Shown: positions 30,001 to 38,628, counted from the first letter of the stretch. The stretch is DNA of 64,000 nucleotides from Nectonema munidae (GCA_030549495.1 JAUIRK010000144.1:186001-250000); one strand, 5' to 3'. Made by a program: numbers and translations. The notes: a model not told the origin generated them from the sequence alone.

Positions 30001-30120
30001 GCCCACCATGTAAAGCCGATGCATAGGCTGAGCTACCTGGAGCCACTTCCTGGTGTTGTCAAATCAATGGAATTTTTTGGAGATGATTCAACCGATCGAA
30101 ATAAATCACTATATCTTTAG
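5858..30120 (+). CDS. CUB-CUB single-pass membrane protein gene (seven exons, 5' incomplete)
   Basis: This is a host gene assembled from seven exons that join without breaking the reading frame. Order: CUB 1 (two exons), an 11-codon linker exon, CUB 2 (two exons), a small cysteine-rich module, then a transmembrane helix with a cytoplasmic tail of about 130 residues. Boundaries between modules are all phase 1, as usual for shuffled extracellular modules. CUB domains are extracellular beta-sandwich domains that bind proteins, often through calcium. The architecture recalls Neto/LEV-10-type receptor-associated proteins, but the cysteine module is not a classical LDLa, so no name is given. No signal peptide is seen; that exon should lie upstream. 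The protein ends KSLYL, compatible with a class II PDZ ligand (inference). The introns are full of transposons. Confidence 0.85.
6821..9333 (+). mobile_element. Full-length Tigger/pogo DNA transposon, 2513 bp
   Basis: Both ends are visible. The left terminus begins CAGTAGTGCCCACTTAATAT and the right terminus, reverse-complemented, begins CAGTGGAGCCCGCTTATTGT. Both continue to CATACC. TA dinucleotides flank the element on both sides (6819-6820 and 9334-9335), the target duplication expected of Tc1/mariner-pogo elements. Subterminal copies of CCGTTTATTGTCATA occur at about 6864 and 6949. A CA-rich microsatellite lies in the leader at about 7280-7340. The length matches intact Tigger elements. 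It sits in a host intron in the host's orientation. Confidence 0.93.
7456..8939 (+). pseudogene. Tigger transposase, near-complete with one frameshift
   Basis: The protein is a pogo/Tigger-type DDD transposase. Residues 1-52 form a psq-type helix-turn-helix (SLAQKLGIIK, then YGVSQSTISKIL) and about 73-126 a CENP-B-type DNA-binding domain (DDFKATNGWICRWKDRF). The catalytic acidic residues are visible in NADETG, LVLDN and QPCDMG. The C-terminus is the family-typical ITDFF. One frame change near 8116, where the expected KPRCF motif is shortened to K-CF, splits the frame into 7456-8157 and 8154-8939. About 4 bases are missing there. The coding part is much richer in G+C than its surroundings, consistent with recent arrival. 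Confidence 0.93.
10089..10225. mobile_element. Short MITE, copy 2 (reverse orientation)
   Basis: Starting near AACCCATTTAAGACCAAGC, this copy holds the repeated motif GCAGACGA three times and the segment GATGAAATTACTTATGTTCC, which is the reverse complement of the opening of copies 1 and 3. The right end is degraded (TATTTTAGGATATTTTACC), so only the left border is near a TTAA. Confidence 0.65.
12870..13000 (-). repeat. Dispersed repeat with degenerate TTAG array, copy 1
   Basis: Read on the minus strand it begins AATGTGTAAAATTTTGGAAA, continues through a stretch of TTAGNN-like units (TTAGCATTAGTGTTAG) and then a segment of ATAC-rich sequence. A second copy in opposite orientation lies at 21285-21440. 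It abuts a MITE at 13001. Confidence 0.6.
13001..13139. mobile_element. Short MITE, copy 3, flanked by TTAA
   Basis: The element is bounded by TTAA at 13001-13004 and 13136-13139. It opens CCCATTAAGTCCCAATG and ends CTTAATGG, and has the palindrome GTTCCCATTTGGGAAC close to the left end. A TTAA target and these short inverted ends point to a non-autonomous piggyBac-type element. It shares its right TTAA with the next copy. Confidence 0.75.
13136..13262. mobile_element. Short MITE, copy 4, tail-to-tail with copy 3
   Basis: It starts TTAACCCTTTCATTACCAG and contains three CAGACGA-like motifs and AAATTGTTTATGTATC, the inverse of the arrangement in copy 3. The central palindrome is ATCATATATGAT instead of TCCCATTTGGGA. 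The right border is uncertain. Confidence 0.6.
13462..13716 (+). CDS. Exon: C-terminal half of CUB domain 1
   Basis: The exon follows a TTTACATTTTCAG acceptor. Its first two bases complete the codon split after 6016, giving an alanine, and it ends in phase 1 before GTAATT. The 85 codons supply the second half of CUB 1, including the calcium-site region SECDFDFLEIHDG, the fourth cysteine in IGKFCG and the closing strands SSIWLWFHTD and GFKFVFYF. Together with 5858-6016 this makes a complete CUB of the usual length (about 110 residues) with four cysteines. Confidence 0.9.
16253..16909 (-). CDS. Unrecognised antisense ORF, about 218 codons
   Basis: The frame is open from just after a TAG at 16910-16912 to the TAA at 16253-16255. 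That is long for sequence this AT-rich. An internal start is not obvious; the first ATG-type start lies well inside, so it may be an exon or part of a retrocopy. The protein is charged, with segments such as FFPPNYLSAGLQL, YVEMVECLSRKYSYCFSIEV and GFL-free acidic C-terminal helices ending RRKELIEDILD. I recognise no domain. It lies inside an intron of the CUB gene on the opposite strand, so a nested gene is possible. Confidence 0.4.
   Translation of the reverse strand, partial: FHKKVKFSSYCEKIYINCVLRKFPKQYFFPPNYLSAGLQLKINRKDSLTKKENFRLVNTLFSDVCHEKGLYIFLHKIYRTSLLMYVEMVECLSRKYSYCFSIEVNIDVEAHKVVYVSTFHCIQMSLLDFKFANERKNNDKNIKEVVEGKRFLGNYGDDAGMKNYLPKNGEIFGILQEEHIAWMKIEATKQNINESIVKEMIKATFNLRRKELIEDILD
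17405..17560 (+). repeat. Imperfect minisatellite, unit about 20 bp
   Basis: Units resembling GTCTTTTTGCAATTCTATTT are repeated seven or eight times with substitutions (for example GCAATCTTATTTAGTC and GCCTCATGCAATTCTATT). The array is open in one frame, which explains the low-complexity ORF at 17258-17617; this is not a gene. Confidence 0.8.
18553..18585 (+). CDS. Exon: 33-nt linker microexon
   Basis: A TTTTTTTTCTAG acceptor and a G|GTAAAT donor bound 33 bases. Entered and left in phase 1, it encodes KTQGYLRQSNE between the two CUB domains. It is the only sequence that links the phase-1 end of the 13716 exon with the phase-1 start at 20505 in this stretch, but skipping it also keeps the frame, so it could be an optional exon. 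Confidence 0.65.
18586..20504. other. Intron, no gene found
   Basis: AT-rich intron holding one TTAA-flanked MITE (19469-19595). The ORFs 19069-19491 and 19650-19961 on the minus strand are lysine- and phenylalanine-rich low-complexity frames without domains. Confidence 0.5.
19469..19595. mobile_element. Short MITE, copy 5, 127 bp, TTAA on both sides
   Basis: It is bounded by TTAA at 19469-19472 and 19592-19595. The ends are inverted repeats: TTAACGCATTTAAGG on the left and, reverse-complemented, TTAACACATTTACG on the right. It contains three GCAGACGA motifs and is about 90 percent identical to the copy at 10089. This is the best-preserved member of the family. Confidence 0.8.
20505..20641 (+). 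CDS. Exon: N-terminal part of CUB domain 2
   Basis: The exon follows a TTTTTGTAG acceptor, is entered in phase 1 (forming a glycine codon with the preceding G) and ends AAG before GTATGA in phase 0. The peptide GCHYEYTETSGEI, then KVLICVWKISVSPFYK, has the CUB features of a first cysteine followed by a SGEI-like turn and the C-V-W-K-I strand. Confidence 0.85.
20642..21476. other. Intron between the two halves of CUB 2
   Basis: The intron holds the open frame 20697-20885, which has a plausible 52-nt upstream intron and could be mistaken for an exon, and a TTAG-type dispersed repeat at 21285-21440. Direct joining of 20641 to 21477 restores a proper CUB strand (FYK followed by IFLRLNN), so the ORF is treated as intronic. 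Confidence 0.7.
21285..21440 (+). repeat. Dispersed repeat with degenerate TTAG array, copy 2
   Basis: It begins AATGTGTAAAATTTTGGAAA like the copy at 12870-13000, in opposite orientation, and carries TTAGCATTAGTGTTAGCATT followed by ATAC-rich sequence. The TTAG units are telomere-like only superficially and too degenerate to be a telomeric array. Confidence 0.6.
21477..21774 (+). CDS. Exon: C-terminal part of CUB domain 2
   Basis: A CACATTTAG acceptor opens the exon in phase 0 and a TCCA|GTAAAC donor closes it in phase 1. The peptide starts IFLRLNNVTLSE and contains the CUB core C-x-HIEVYENN, then LISKLC, and the closing strands SSLIYFVLRSEH and ASYIAYTTS. A serine-rich insertion (ASESSASDGSE) precedes the third cysteine, where calcium-binding CUBs have short loops, so this second domain looks less canonical than the first. 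Confidence 0.83.
22935..23798 (+). mobile_element. SPIN/Charlie-like hAT element, internally deleted
   Basis: The left end CAGTGGTTCTTAACCTGGGG with GACCCCTTTGGGGGTC resembles the termini of SPIN/Charlie-group hAT transposons. The right end, reverse-complemented, reads CAGTGATTCTTAACC and GACCCCTATAAAATTC. Flanking 8-mers CCCTAATC and GCCTAATC agree at seven of eight positions, as expected for a hAT target duplication. At about 0.86 kb it is a deletion derivative of a roughly 3-kb element. It sits in a host intron. Confidence 0.8.
23116..23580 (+). pseudogene. C-terminal fragment of a Charlie-type hAT transposase
   Basis: The 154 codons include the hAT dimerisation region: YPILSKRAMIFLIQSPSTY, then CCENGFCAMMSLKTSGSNKL and a closing segment with SSITPCFEKL and ending QPSN. 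This matches the C-terminal pattern of ZBED5/SCAND3/Charlie proteins. The BED finger and the catalytic core are absent, so no activity is possible. Confidence 0.85.
24205..24350 (+). repeat. tRNA-derived SINE (tRNA-like head with A and B boxes)
   Basis: The sequence has a Pol III A box, TGGCCTAGTGGTAGGAGC, and a B box, GGTTCGATTCC, at tRNA spacing. A T-arm (TGGG/CCCA) and a five-pair anticodon stem are visible. However, the anticodon loop appears one base short and the acceptor stem has mismatches, so this is not a functional tRNA gene. The unrelated tail ends in an A-rich run near 24340, as in SINEs. It is just upstream of the exon at 24403. Confidence 0.6.
24403..24540 (+). CDS. Exon: small cysteine-rich module
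   Basis: A CAATTTTTAG acceptor and a G|GTAAGA donor bound 46 codons, phase 1 to phase 1. The peptide contains four cysteines: C-x13-C-x5-C-x7-C, including DLCDYFFKCYANKENEC. The C-x-Y-x3-C step and the following PG resemble a peritrophin-A (chitin-binding type 2) half, while F-K-C...C-L-P also recalls the start of an LDLa module. Neither signature is complete, so the module type stays open. It lies between CUB 2 and the membrane helix. Confidence 0.75.
26121..26149. other. Perfect 12-bp inverted repeat with 5-nt loop
   Basis: TCATTACTTCAG and CTGAAGTAATGA are exact reverse complements separated by GAAGA. Long perfect stems with tiny loops are uncommon by chance, but no neighbouring element explains it. 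Confidence 0.7.
29222..29295 (-). repeat. tRNA-like SINE fragment
   Basis: On the minus strand TGGCCTGTGGTAGTAGC is a good Pol III A box, close to the one at 24216. The expected B-box position reads GGATGCGATTC, a degenerate match. It is probably a decayed tRNA-derived SINE head. Confidence 0.4.
29600..30120 (+). CDS. Last exon: transmembrane helix and cytoplasmic tail
   Basis: The exon follows a CGTTTTCAG acceptor, is entered in phase 1 (GGT, glycine) and ends with a TAG at 30118-30120. After about 15 extracellular residues it encodes a hydrophobic helix, MFILILIFIVFLCFASFIFI, followed by the stop-transfer sequence KKKKKP and a tail of about 125 residues. The tail is rich in serine and basic residues near the membrane, with an acidic patch (DESEDM) later. 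It ends KSLYL, a possible PDZ ligand. I see no enzymatic domain, so signalling would need partners. Confidence 0.85.
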
Positions 30121-30266
30121 AAATTCTCATTCTTTATTTTTTAGTATTTTTCAAAAGTCATTATCCTCAAAAATGCAAGTTTATATGAAAATAGCGCTAT
30201 GTTGCAATTAATTTTTTTAATAATCTTTTAGAATTATTAAAAATTATTTTCATACTATTTTTTTCC

Positions 30267-30272
30267 AATAAA
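30267..30272 (+). terminator. Polyadenylation signal of the CUB gene
   Basis: AATAAA lies 147 bases after the stop codon at 30118-30120 and is the first canonical signal downstream of it. The spacing suits a short 3' untranslated region. Confidence 0.6.
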
Positions 30273-30551
30273 TGAAAATGTATAATTTTGCGCTTTATGT
30301 TTGAAAGCGATTCTTGGTTTGGCGCTGAGTGGAAAGGGAAAACAACATAAAAACTTGGGCGGTACCCCCCCCCCCCTCTCTGTTTTTTATAGTTGATTGG
30401 TTAAAGTAAATTTGATGAAATGATATAGTGTAACAGCGAGGTTAAATCTACTTTAAACATGACAGTTTGTTGTAACATCTTCACAAAATTAATGTTAGAT
30501 TTTTATGTATTGTATGTAATCATAATCTTTATGATAAAGGTTAAATGTGGT

Positions 30552-33484
30552 CAGGCCTGTAGACAGAGGGGGCAAGGGGGGGCTGAGCCCCCCTAAATAA
30601 TATAGAAAGCCCCCCTAACTAAAATGGAAAGCCCCCCTTTTATATTTTTTCTTCAACATTGTTTTTATAGCATAGGATTTTTATCCTTTTTTTATGACTC
30701 TGTTTAAATGCGACTTCTGACTGTATTTAACTGTTTATCCAATATTATTTATTTATCTTTTTTTATAATTAAAAACAATATTTTTCTGTACAGTTTTGCA
30801 ATGGCTACAAGTGGTTTTTAAATTTAATATATTGAAAGTATTTTTATATTTGAGAAAATTAAAAAAAATTTCTCAGTTTTATTATATTTATGTTTTTCAA
30901 TAGTTTTTCAAATTATTATTTACTTTATATTTAATTTTTATATTTTGATTTTGAAATGTATATGTACTAATTTCAGTTATTGATTTTTTCTTATTTTTTT
31001 AGAAAATTCCTTTTTTAGAAAATAAAATAATTTGATATAAATTTATAATTAAAAATTTAAAATGTTATGAATTCAGTGTTTAAATGAAGTGTGATAGTTA
31101 AATTATTTTTATAAAAATTTTTTAAATAAATAAATGATATAATTAATACTTGTAAGTTCTGATTATTTGTTTAGCTATTTAAACACTTTCAGAATTTTAT
31201 GGATAAATTTGTAATAAAAAAAATAAGAAAAGGAAGCAAGCTCTAGTAATCTTGATTCTCTTCCTGAAAGAAGTTTGACAAGAACATCAAGAAATAATCT
31301 GTGAAGATAATGTTGAACATAATAGTATTACTGATTTAAGTAAAGATAGTAGATCGTGTCCAATTATAAATTTTCCAAAAAATTCGGATTCACGTTCATT
31401 TCAGAAAAATGGTACAATTTATATCCTTGGCTTGAATACTCAGTTATGAAAGACGCTGTTTTTGCTTTCCCTGTAGATTTTTGCCAAAATTAATCAAAGA
31501 GACACATTTTACTTTGAATGGCTTTTCTAACTGAAAAAAGAAATGAAGGAAAAAAGATTTCTCAAACACAGGCAATGCTCTCACCTTGACTCAATGCAGT
31601 TGAAAGAGAAAAAGATCGTTTGGAAAATGACACTTCTGTTTCGACTCTCGTTTGAGAGGTGAATAGAAAAAATAGATATTATTTGAGATCAATTCTTGAT
31701 GTAATTAAATTTCTAGCAAGCAATAATTGGCTTTCAGAGGAACATTCAACGAAGATATATCTAAGGAAGAAGGTCTTTTCAATAACCTTTTTGACTACCT
31801 ATTGAAAAAGAGGCCCTAAAAGAAATAATTAATTCTCATGTTCAACATCAAAATACACTTCTCCACAACTGCAAAATGAAGTTATTTCTACTCTCCATTA
31901 TATGGTTAGAAACTCTGTTGCAAACAATATTAAAGAATGGATTAGGTAACTTTTCACTTATGATGGATGAAAGAGAAAAAATACAGAGAATATATCAATC
32001 GGTATCGTTATGTTAAAAAAAAAATTCAGAATCATTGCTAGACATTGTTACGCTTCATATAATGAACTGATGAAATTCAATTGCTTAAAGTGATAGTATT
32101 CTGAAGAAATGATATCGATTCTGGAAAACTTCTTTCTCAATGTTTTGATGGGAAGTGTATGAGTGGGTGAACGGTGGAGTACAAGAATTCTACAAAAAAC
32201 TAGGAAAAAAATTCCCTATGTTCATTGTCTAAATCACGTCTTCATTTAATTATTATTGACACTTTTAGTAATAAAAAATTATCAAAGACTTTTGGATCAG
32301 TGTAAGTCGTTGTATACTTTTTTGAGTAAAAGTTGAAACATTATAATGGAATATCTTTGAAAAGATTATTAGAAAAAGATGGAGGGCATTATCAAACTAC
32401 AAAAGCTATCATCTCTGAATTTTGTAAATAAGAAAAATTTAAAAAAATTATAAATCTCAGAGATGCTTCTATAGATGGTGGAATTGTAGTAGAAGAAAAG
32501 GATTTTATTCAACATTTAAACATTAAATTTACATTTGAGGTTTTATAGAAAAGTTTTAAGTTTGATACAACCTGAGATAAAGTCTTAAAAAAGAGAAATT
32601 GATCTTGTGCAGCAATGGAGATATCAGATAGGTTTTTGTGAGATAAAAAATAAGAAGTGAATATGTTTTTGAAGATGTTAAAAAATGGAGAAGAGATGAT
32701 TGGTAAAGAAAATATTGAAAAGTTAATTCGAAAAGAAAAATTTTTCTAGTTCTCGACTTAAAAATGTTATAGTGACTTGTCCCACTGGACAAAGATTAGA
32801 TAAAATTATTTTAGTTCTCAAAATTCATTTTTTTCCGCCATTGATCAATTTTAATGAATATGAAAAATTCAATCAAAACTATGTTTGTATAAAGAAATTG
32901 CTTCTATAATAACTCAACTATCAAGAAACTTCAAAACTAAAAACTTTCAAGAAATAAGAAACTTATCAAAATTCCTCCAGAAGGAGTTATTAGTGGTGAA
33001 AATTATCTGAAGAAAAAAATGTTTTGTTTACATTCCAAATATTGTGAAAGTTCTTTACGAGAAAGAGAAGTTTTCACTGATACTTAAATTTTGTTAGTTG
33101 TTTTTCATGTTCTAAGCTTTATGTGAGTCATCATTTTGTCTATCAAATATAGACACTCAAAAGGAGAAAATGTTGAGTATGAAAGGAATCTCTCAATGAT
33201 TGGTTTTGAATCTAAAAGGTTGAAAAAATTGATTTCATTGAATTTTGAAAAGTTTTCAAAAAATAAGAAGATTAATTTTGTTTTGATTTTAATATTGTTT
33301 TATTTTTCAAAACATGTAAAGTAAAAGTTTGACACTTATTGTTTATAAAAAAATTTTCAAAAAGTCATTTTTTTGAAGGCAGGAAAGATAAACCACAAAT
33401 ATAAAAAAATTTTTTGTAAAAATATTTAGCCCCCCTAAATTTTTTTCCAGCCCTCCCAAGTGAAAAGTTCTAGCTACGGGCCTG
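30552..33484 (+). mobile_element. hAT transposon (TTF-type), decayed copy, 2933 bp
   Basis: The left end begins CAGGCCTGTAGACAGAGG and the right end, reverse-complemented, CAGGCCCGTAGCTAGAAC. The target duplication AATGTGGT is perfect at 30544-30551 and 33485-33492. The left subterminal region carries AAGCCCCCCT-type motifs repeated three times and a GGGGGGCTGAGCCCCCC palindrome. The same element recurs inverted at 38629-41717. The internal sequence is full of small insertions and deletions relative to that copy. Confidence 0.93.
31200..33324 (+). pseudogene. Remains of the TTF-type hAT transposase, heavily decayed
   Basis: The sequence follows the coding part of the 38629-41717 copy almost throughout, from ATGGATAAATTTGTAAT at 31199 to the dimerisation region near 33185 (SMIGFESKRLKK), but no frame stays open for more than about 60 codons. 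Damage is mostly one- to few-base losses. It cannot encode a transposase. Confidence 0.85.
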
Positions 33485-34413
33485 AATGTGGTATGCTATT
33501 TTCATCACAAAGATTAATATATATTTATATATTATTTTTTTTAATTAAATTAGATACTTTTTTTAACTTTCCTTAAATATTAAGAGATTTAAATATATTT
33601 CAAGGCTATTTAAGTCAGAAAGAGATATTGTTTTATTTTGTCATTATTGCCTGATAATATGAAAACCTTATATTTAATACTTAGTTTTTTATGTTATTAA
33701 GAACATATACAAAAGTTCGTAATAAACTTAAAAAAATTATAAAGGTATATTTACAAAAAAAGATTGAGCGTCCGTCAAGCATAAAATTTATGACAATGTA
33801 ATTACTATACGATGAAAATACTTGACGATGTATTGAATCACGAGGAATTTACTATGCGATGAAATTACTACGATCAAGTTACGGCGATGAAATTACAGTG
33901 AACCGATAACGACACAAACTAAAAAGAATATCATATTCTCTTTCATAAACAAGATTATCCTCTCAAAATAGTATTTTACTATCCTATAATTTGGCGTAGT
34001 CTAATCCCATTATTGCACATTAGCAATCCTAATTCATTCGAAAATACAATAATTTTTTGACTGAGTAAAAATGGTAAAGCAAAAACAATGATCATCTTTC
34101 TTTAGAGAAATGGGTATCTAGTCAAAATCCCCGAAGCTAGTGGTGAATTTAGTTTTCGGAGATTTTGATTCAGTTTTCGACGATTTTGACTAGGAAACAG
34201 AGAAATCATAGTACACCTGTCAGTTAAATATTTGCATCTGTGCAGGCACCTGAGATCATGATGTGCTTATTGTTATTTTTATCAGAGATTGGATGAGTTA
34301 TGGATGATCGTTGTGAGGGAAGAGAGGCTATCGTATAAAATCCAAATCAAATATATTTCAACGCCTTTACTAGATATTGAGTAAGCGAGTTTGTTTCTTT
34401 ATGCTTTATCTAC

Positions 34414-34490
34414 TAGTGGTTCCCAAACTAGGGGTTACAACCCAACTAGGGTCGAAATAAAAAAAATTTTGGAACGTGTGAATAAATGCG
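34414..34490 (+). mobile_element. Isolated hAT-type terminus
   Basis: TAGTGGTTCCCAAACTAGGG followed by GTTACAACCC and GGGTCG resembles the terminal repeats of Charlie-group hAT elements (a CAGTGGTTCCCAAAC-like start). No matching right end or target duplication was found, so it is treated as a solitary end. Confidence 0.5.
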
Positions 34491-34975
34491 TTACCCTTAA
34501 ATTAAGAAAAAATAAAATACAACTATAAGTTTTAATGACAAATAATTTGACAAAAACAGCATATCTTTTAATTCAATCGAAAAATGTTTGTATTTTTGAT
34601 TTTGAAGAAAAGATATCGGCTTTTCAAACACCCCTCGCCTCATTACCCTCTCTGCAAAATACACAAACACCACACAGAACAACTATTCAACTGCCCACAT
34701 ATAACTACACATCTGAAACCACTCGATCTTTGGCTTAACCCACAAGCGGTTACCAACCTCTTCTCAGAATGAAAAAACAAACTGGGATCACTTCCTCCTC
34801 AAACCACCATAATATGTCATTAAATCCCATATTCATATATACTAACATTACCCACAGATAATAGACATTTAAAATAAAAAAACTTATTTATATATATACA
34901 CACATACAAACAAGATAACAGTCACTCGAGGCCAACAACAACAACAGCAAGTAAAAAACATAGCAAACAAAAACA

Positions 34976-36294
34976 TCAAATGTAATTTTTACATATTTTG
35001 ATGAGATGATCTTTGCATATATATTTCTCACATTTGCAGCAAACATTATCATATTTATTGTCCGAACTTTTACATAAATAGCACCTTCCTCTCTTTGTTC
35101 TGATTTTTTCATTGTTAGCTCTTTCAGATATATTACTTCCTGCTTTTTTAATTTCTACAACAAGTTTTTTAGATGATGAAATTATTGGTAAAACTTTTCT
35201 TCTTTTTATGTGCGCTCTTACAAGTTGTTTTCCTTCAAGAAATACCCTTCTTCAATATGGACAGTTTGTTCCCCAATTTTTGTTGATCTTAGTGAATAAA
35301 ATATATGCATTCAAGGCAGAAATGTCCAAGATATTATAGAAGACAGCCATAGACCATCTGTTCATTCTACTTGATACTGAATATAAATTTACAAGCTGAT
35401 CAAAACTATCAACTCAGCCCTTCGTTTATAATTATGGAAATCATCTCTTTCATTTTATTGATTTCTTGGCCGTGGTGATAGGTGCCCTGCAAAATTACGT
35501 TTTTGTACTTTTTCGGCATATATGAGACAAGTGTTACTTAATCATTGAACTAAAAAAACAGAACTGTATTGCTTTCTTCCTCTACAAGAACTAAAATTTT
35601 CAACTAAACTACTTTTATTTTTTCTTATAGTACCGATTGTCGTAATATTCTTTTTGAAAAGTAATATTGTGACCCTTTAGTCCTATTGATAATTCTAAGA
35701 CCACATTTTCTGATAAGTTTTTCGCCGTTGAATCAAAATTTTTGGCGAAATAAGGCATTATTCTCCACACATAATAAGAGACCTCATCACAAATAAGCTC
35801 AAAGTACCATACTTAGATGGTTTTTTAGCCATATATTGCCAGAATGGTGCATTACCATGAAAACATTTGAGCTGCTCTTCTACTGTCACAAAAAAGCTCA
35901 TGTTATAATATTAATATAACAACGAACTCCAATCATCCCATAGCTCTCGAATTGCTGCAAATGTGTCCCTCTGCTTCATTTAACTTCATGTCGTCGCATC
36001 ATGGAATCTTATATCAAATAATTTTCCAAACCTATTACGGGTGAAGGTGGTTGGGAAAATTGGTCTTCCATTATCTTTGCTCAATAAATTTTTTTATTGC
36101 CTCGTCTTTGGTTTATACACGCCAAGTAAAATCAACGCACCAAAAAACGCATTCAACTCTATTTCGTCTAAATTAATCTATTCATTTTTAAAAGTTTCAA
36201 GTCCTTTCTTGTTCGTGTTGTCTATAATTTTACCTTGGTATCTATTGATTTCAAGGAAATTAAACGACAAAAATAAAAATAGTTTGAAAATTTA
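34976..36294 (-). pseudogene. piggyBac transposase fossil, several frame breaks
   Basis: Read on the minus strand, successive frames match piggyBac (DDE_Tnp_1_7) in order. The upstream part has AFFGALILLGVYKPKTR, DNGRPIFPTTFTRNRFGKLF and RFHDATT. Then come VTVEEQLKCFHGNAPFWQY with AKKPSKYGT around the second catalytic region, MNRWSMAVFYNILDISALNA, and the C-terminal cysteine-rich finger RGRCYLCKSSDNKYDNVCC with CEKYICKDH, ending at a TGA at 34976-34978. At least four frame changes or stops separate these parts and no terminal repeats were located. It could be the source family of the TTAA-flanked MITEs, which is inference. Confidence 0.85.
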
Positions 36295-36299
36295 ATATA

Positions 36300-37689
36300 C
36301 TCATTAAAAAAATTTAAAATGAAATTTAAAAAAATATATATTGTAACAGTTTAGTTTATTTAATTTCTCAATAAAAGAAAAATTATTATTTCCTTTCTCT
36401 CCGTTTAAAAATTAAAAATAAAGTAGAAAAATTTTTCGTATATGTTTCTGAAGAACATAAAACTTATATTAAATTGACATGCGAAATAAGAGTATCCTTT
36501 CAAAAAATTATGGAAAATAAAAAAGATAAAATACCCACAAATTTTGGTGTACCTCAAAGAGAAAACATTATAGTCAGTTTAAGATAATAAGTTGCAAATG
36601 AAGAGTTTGTAATCTAAATAAATAGCCAAAAGTTGACTATGGGCGGGAGGCAAATTAGGCAAAAAACGTTGAAGTCAAATCTGAATCACCGCTAAGTTAA
36701 GTTTTTTAAAATGTAATAGACACGAAACCTAGATTATTGAAAGAATGGCTAGGCTATTCTATCTCACAAATTTTCATGGCTAAATAAGAATGAAATAAAT
36801 AGATTTGTTAATTCTAGCAAAGGTTTCATGTTAACTATCTAAAAGTATAATTTAGATTTCTTTATTTGTTTAATTCCTTAGTTCGATATACTAGAAAAAG
36901 TTGAAAAATATCCCCAAGCCTTCCAACTGAATTAATAAAAACTGTGATTAATCATCTTAAGCATAACGCGAGCATATAGCCTTACGGCTGAACGTGCTTT
37001 GATATCTCCAACCAATCAACCAAGAGTACTAATTTTCTAGTTTTATTTTTAATCTAGTAATTTGTAGTTTGTTTGACGCGCCATCCATATATAAACTACC
37101 TTCTGGTTTGCAGGCAACTGTACATTACCCGGCAATCAAGTGAATTCAAATTTTTAAACAAATTTTTTTTTATTTATTTAATTTTTTAAATGTACGAACA
37201 TTGTTTTATTTATCGATATAGTAGAAATGAAGGAAAAAATAAAACTTTTGACTTTCAAACCACTATAAAAAAAAGATTTTCTCGATAATATTGTTTACAT
37301 ATAATTTTTTCTAAATCAAAGACTCGAGTTCTACAAGTAAGTTGAATTTAATTTTGCTATATTGTTTCATCACTTGGTAATTGAGCATTATATTTGAGAT
37401 CGACCATTTGTTGCGGCACTTTTTTACCAAACCCTAAGCTCAAATTAGCCTTTGGATTTAATTTTTTAAGTTTTTTCTTCATAACTCGTTTGATTAATTA
37501 ATGTTTTTGATTTTTAAATTCAAATTTTTGAAATCTTAAGCCTGTTTTTTTTAACTTGACTAATTTTCTCGATTATCTTTTTGGTTTTCAAAAGTGTGAT
37601 TTAATTTCTTTTATTTGTATGTTAATTTAACTGTGTATTTATTAATAGACTATATTATAAACTTTATAAAATACTGTGAATTATTTTAG
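36300..37689. other. AT-rich spacer, no gene found
   Basis: Between the piggyBac fossil and the outer hAT coding remains I found no open frame of note, terminal repeat or RNA gene. Confidence 0.5.
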
Positions 37690-38628
37690 TTTGATGTCTC
37701 TAAATAATAAATCTAAGTTATCGAAAATTACTTCATATTTCAGAAGTTATGAAGAAATTGATAAACACGAAGAGTTTCAACCGTCTATGTCAAGAACTAA
37801 TAATGTTAAAAATGTGCCTTTCGTTAGGAATGAAGTTGATATAGGTTTTGACGACTAGAAGAGTTCAAATCATTCTCCTACTTCTGCTCCGGCTAAAAAA
37901 CTCAAAAATCTTTTTTTAACCTAAATGATATGAAAAATATTCTTGAATTCATTACGAACCTTCTTTAAAATGTATACTTTGTTTCTACTGTGCTCAATCA
38001 GAAAAACGCGGCATTTTGAAAGTGAACAAAAATAAAGAACCAGCTTTTGTTTCATCAGCTAGATTTGAAAGCCATCAAGCTTTAGAATTTCATGGAATCG
38101 CAATGGCATCCGCTTTCTTAAAACTTTACGAACAAATTGATATCTATATAAATAGACGTTAATCAACGTCAACAGCAAAAAATACCTGGAATGCATAAAT
38201 TTTCAAGTGCTTGCGATTTTTTTGCTTCAGGTCAGGCATTTCAAGGCCATACATCCAAGAAGAAAAAAAATGATTTCTAATGTTATATTACGCGTCTTTC
38301 ACTATCAACTGCTAATTTGAAAGCTCAAACGTATGATGGAGCAGTCAACATGAATAGTTATCTTACTTATCTAGGGTCTCTTCAAATCTACTGCACCTGA
38401 TATCTTTTCTAATAATCAGCTGGTAAATCCTTCTACAATTCCTCCTTGCTGGCTCTGTAGATTGGCTGCTTTTCTGTCTGTTAAAAATGACTATGAAACT
38501 ATTCTCGAAAGTCTGAGCCAAGTGGCTTATCAGGTAGGTTCGAATCCACGGTGGTAAAATCAAATGGTCTTCTTGATTGCTTTATGAAGGGAAGAACGTA
38601 TATTAACCTACAGTTGGTGACCAAGCAC

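Noticed and set aside
38510-38560. B-box-like GGTTCGAATCC suggesting a tRNA or SINE
   Set aside because: It lies inside the coding remains of the outer hAT transposase and lacks a convincing A box at tRNA spacing.
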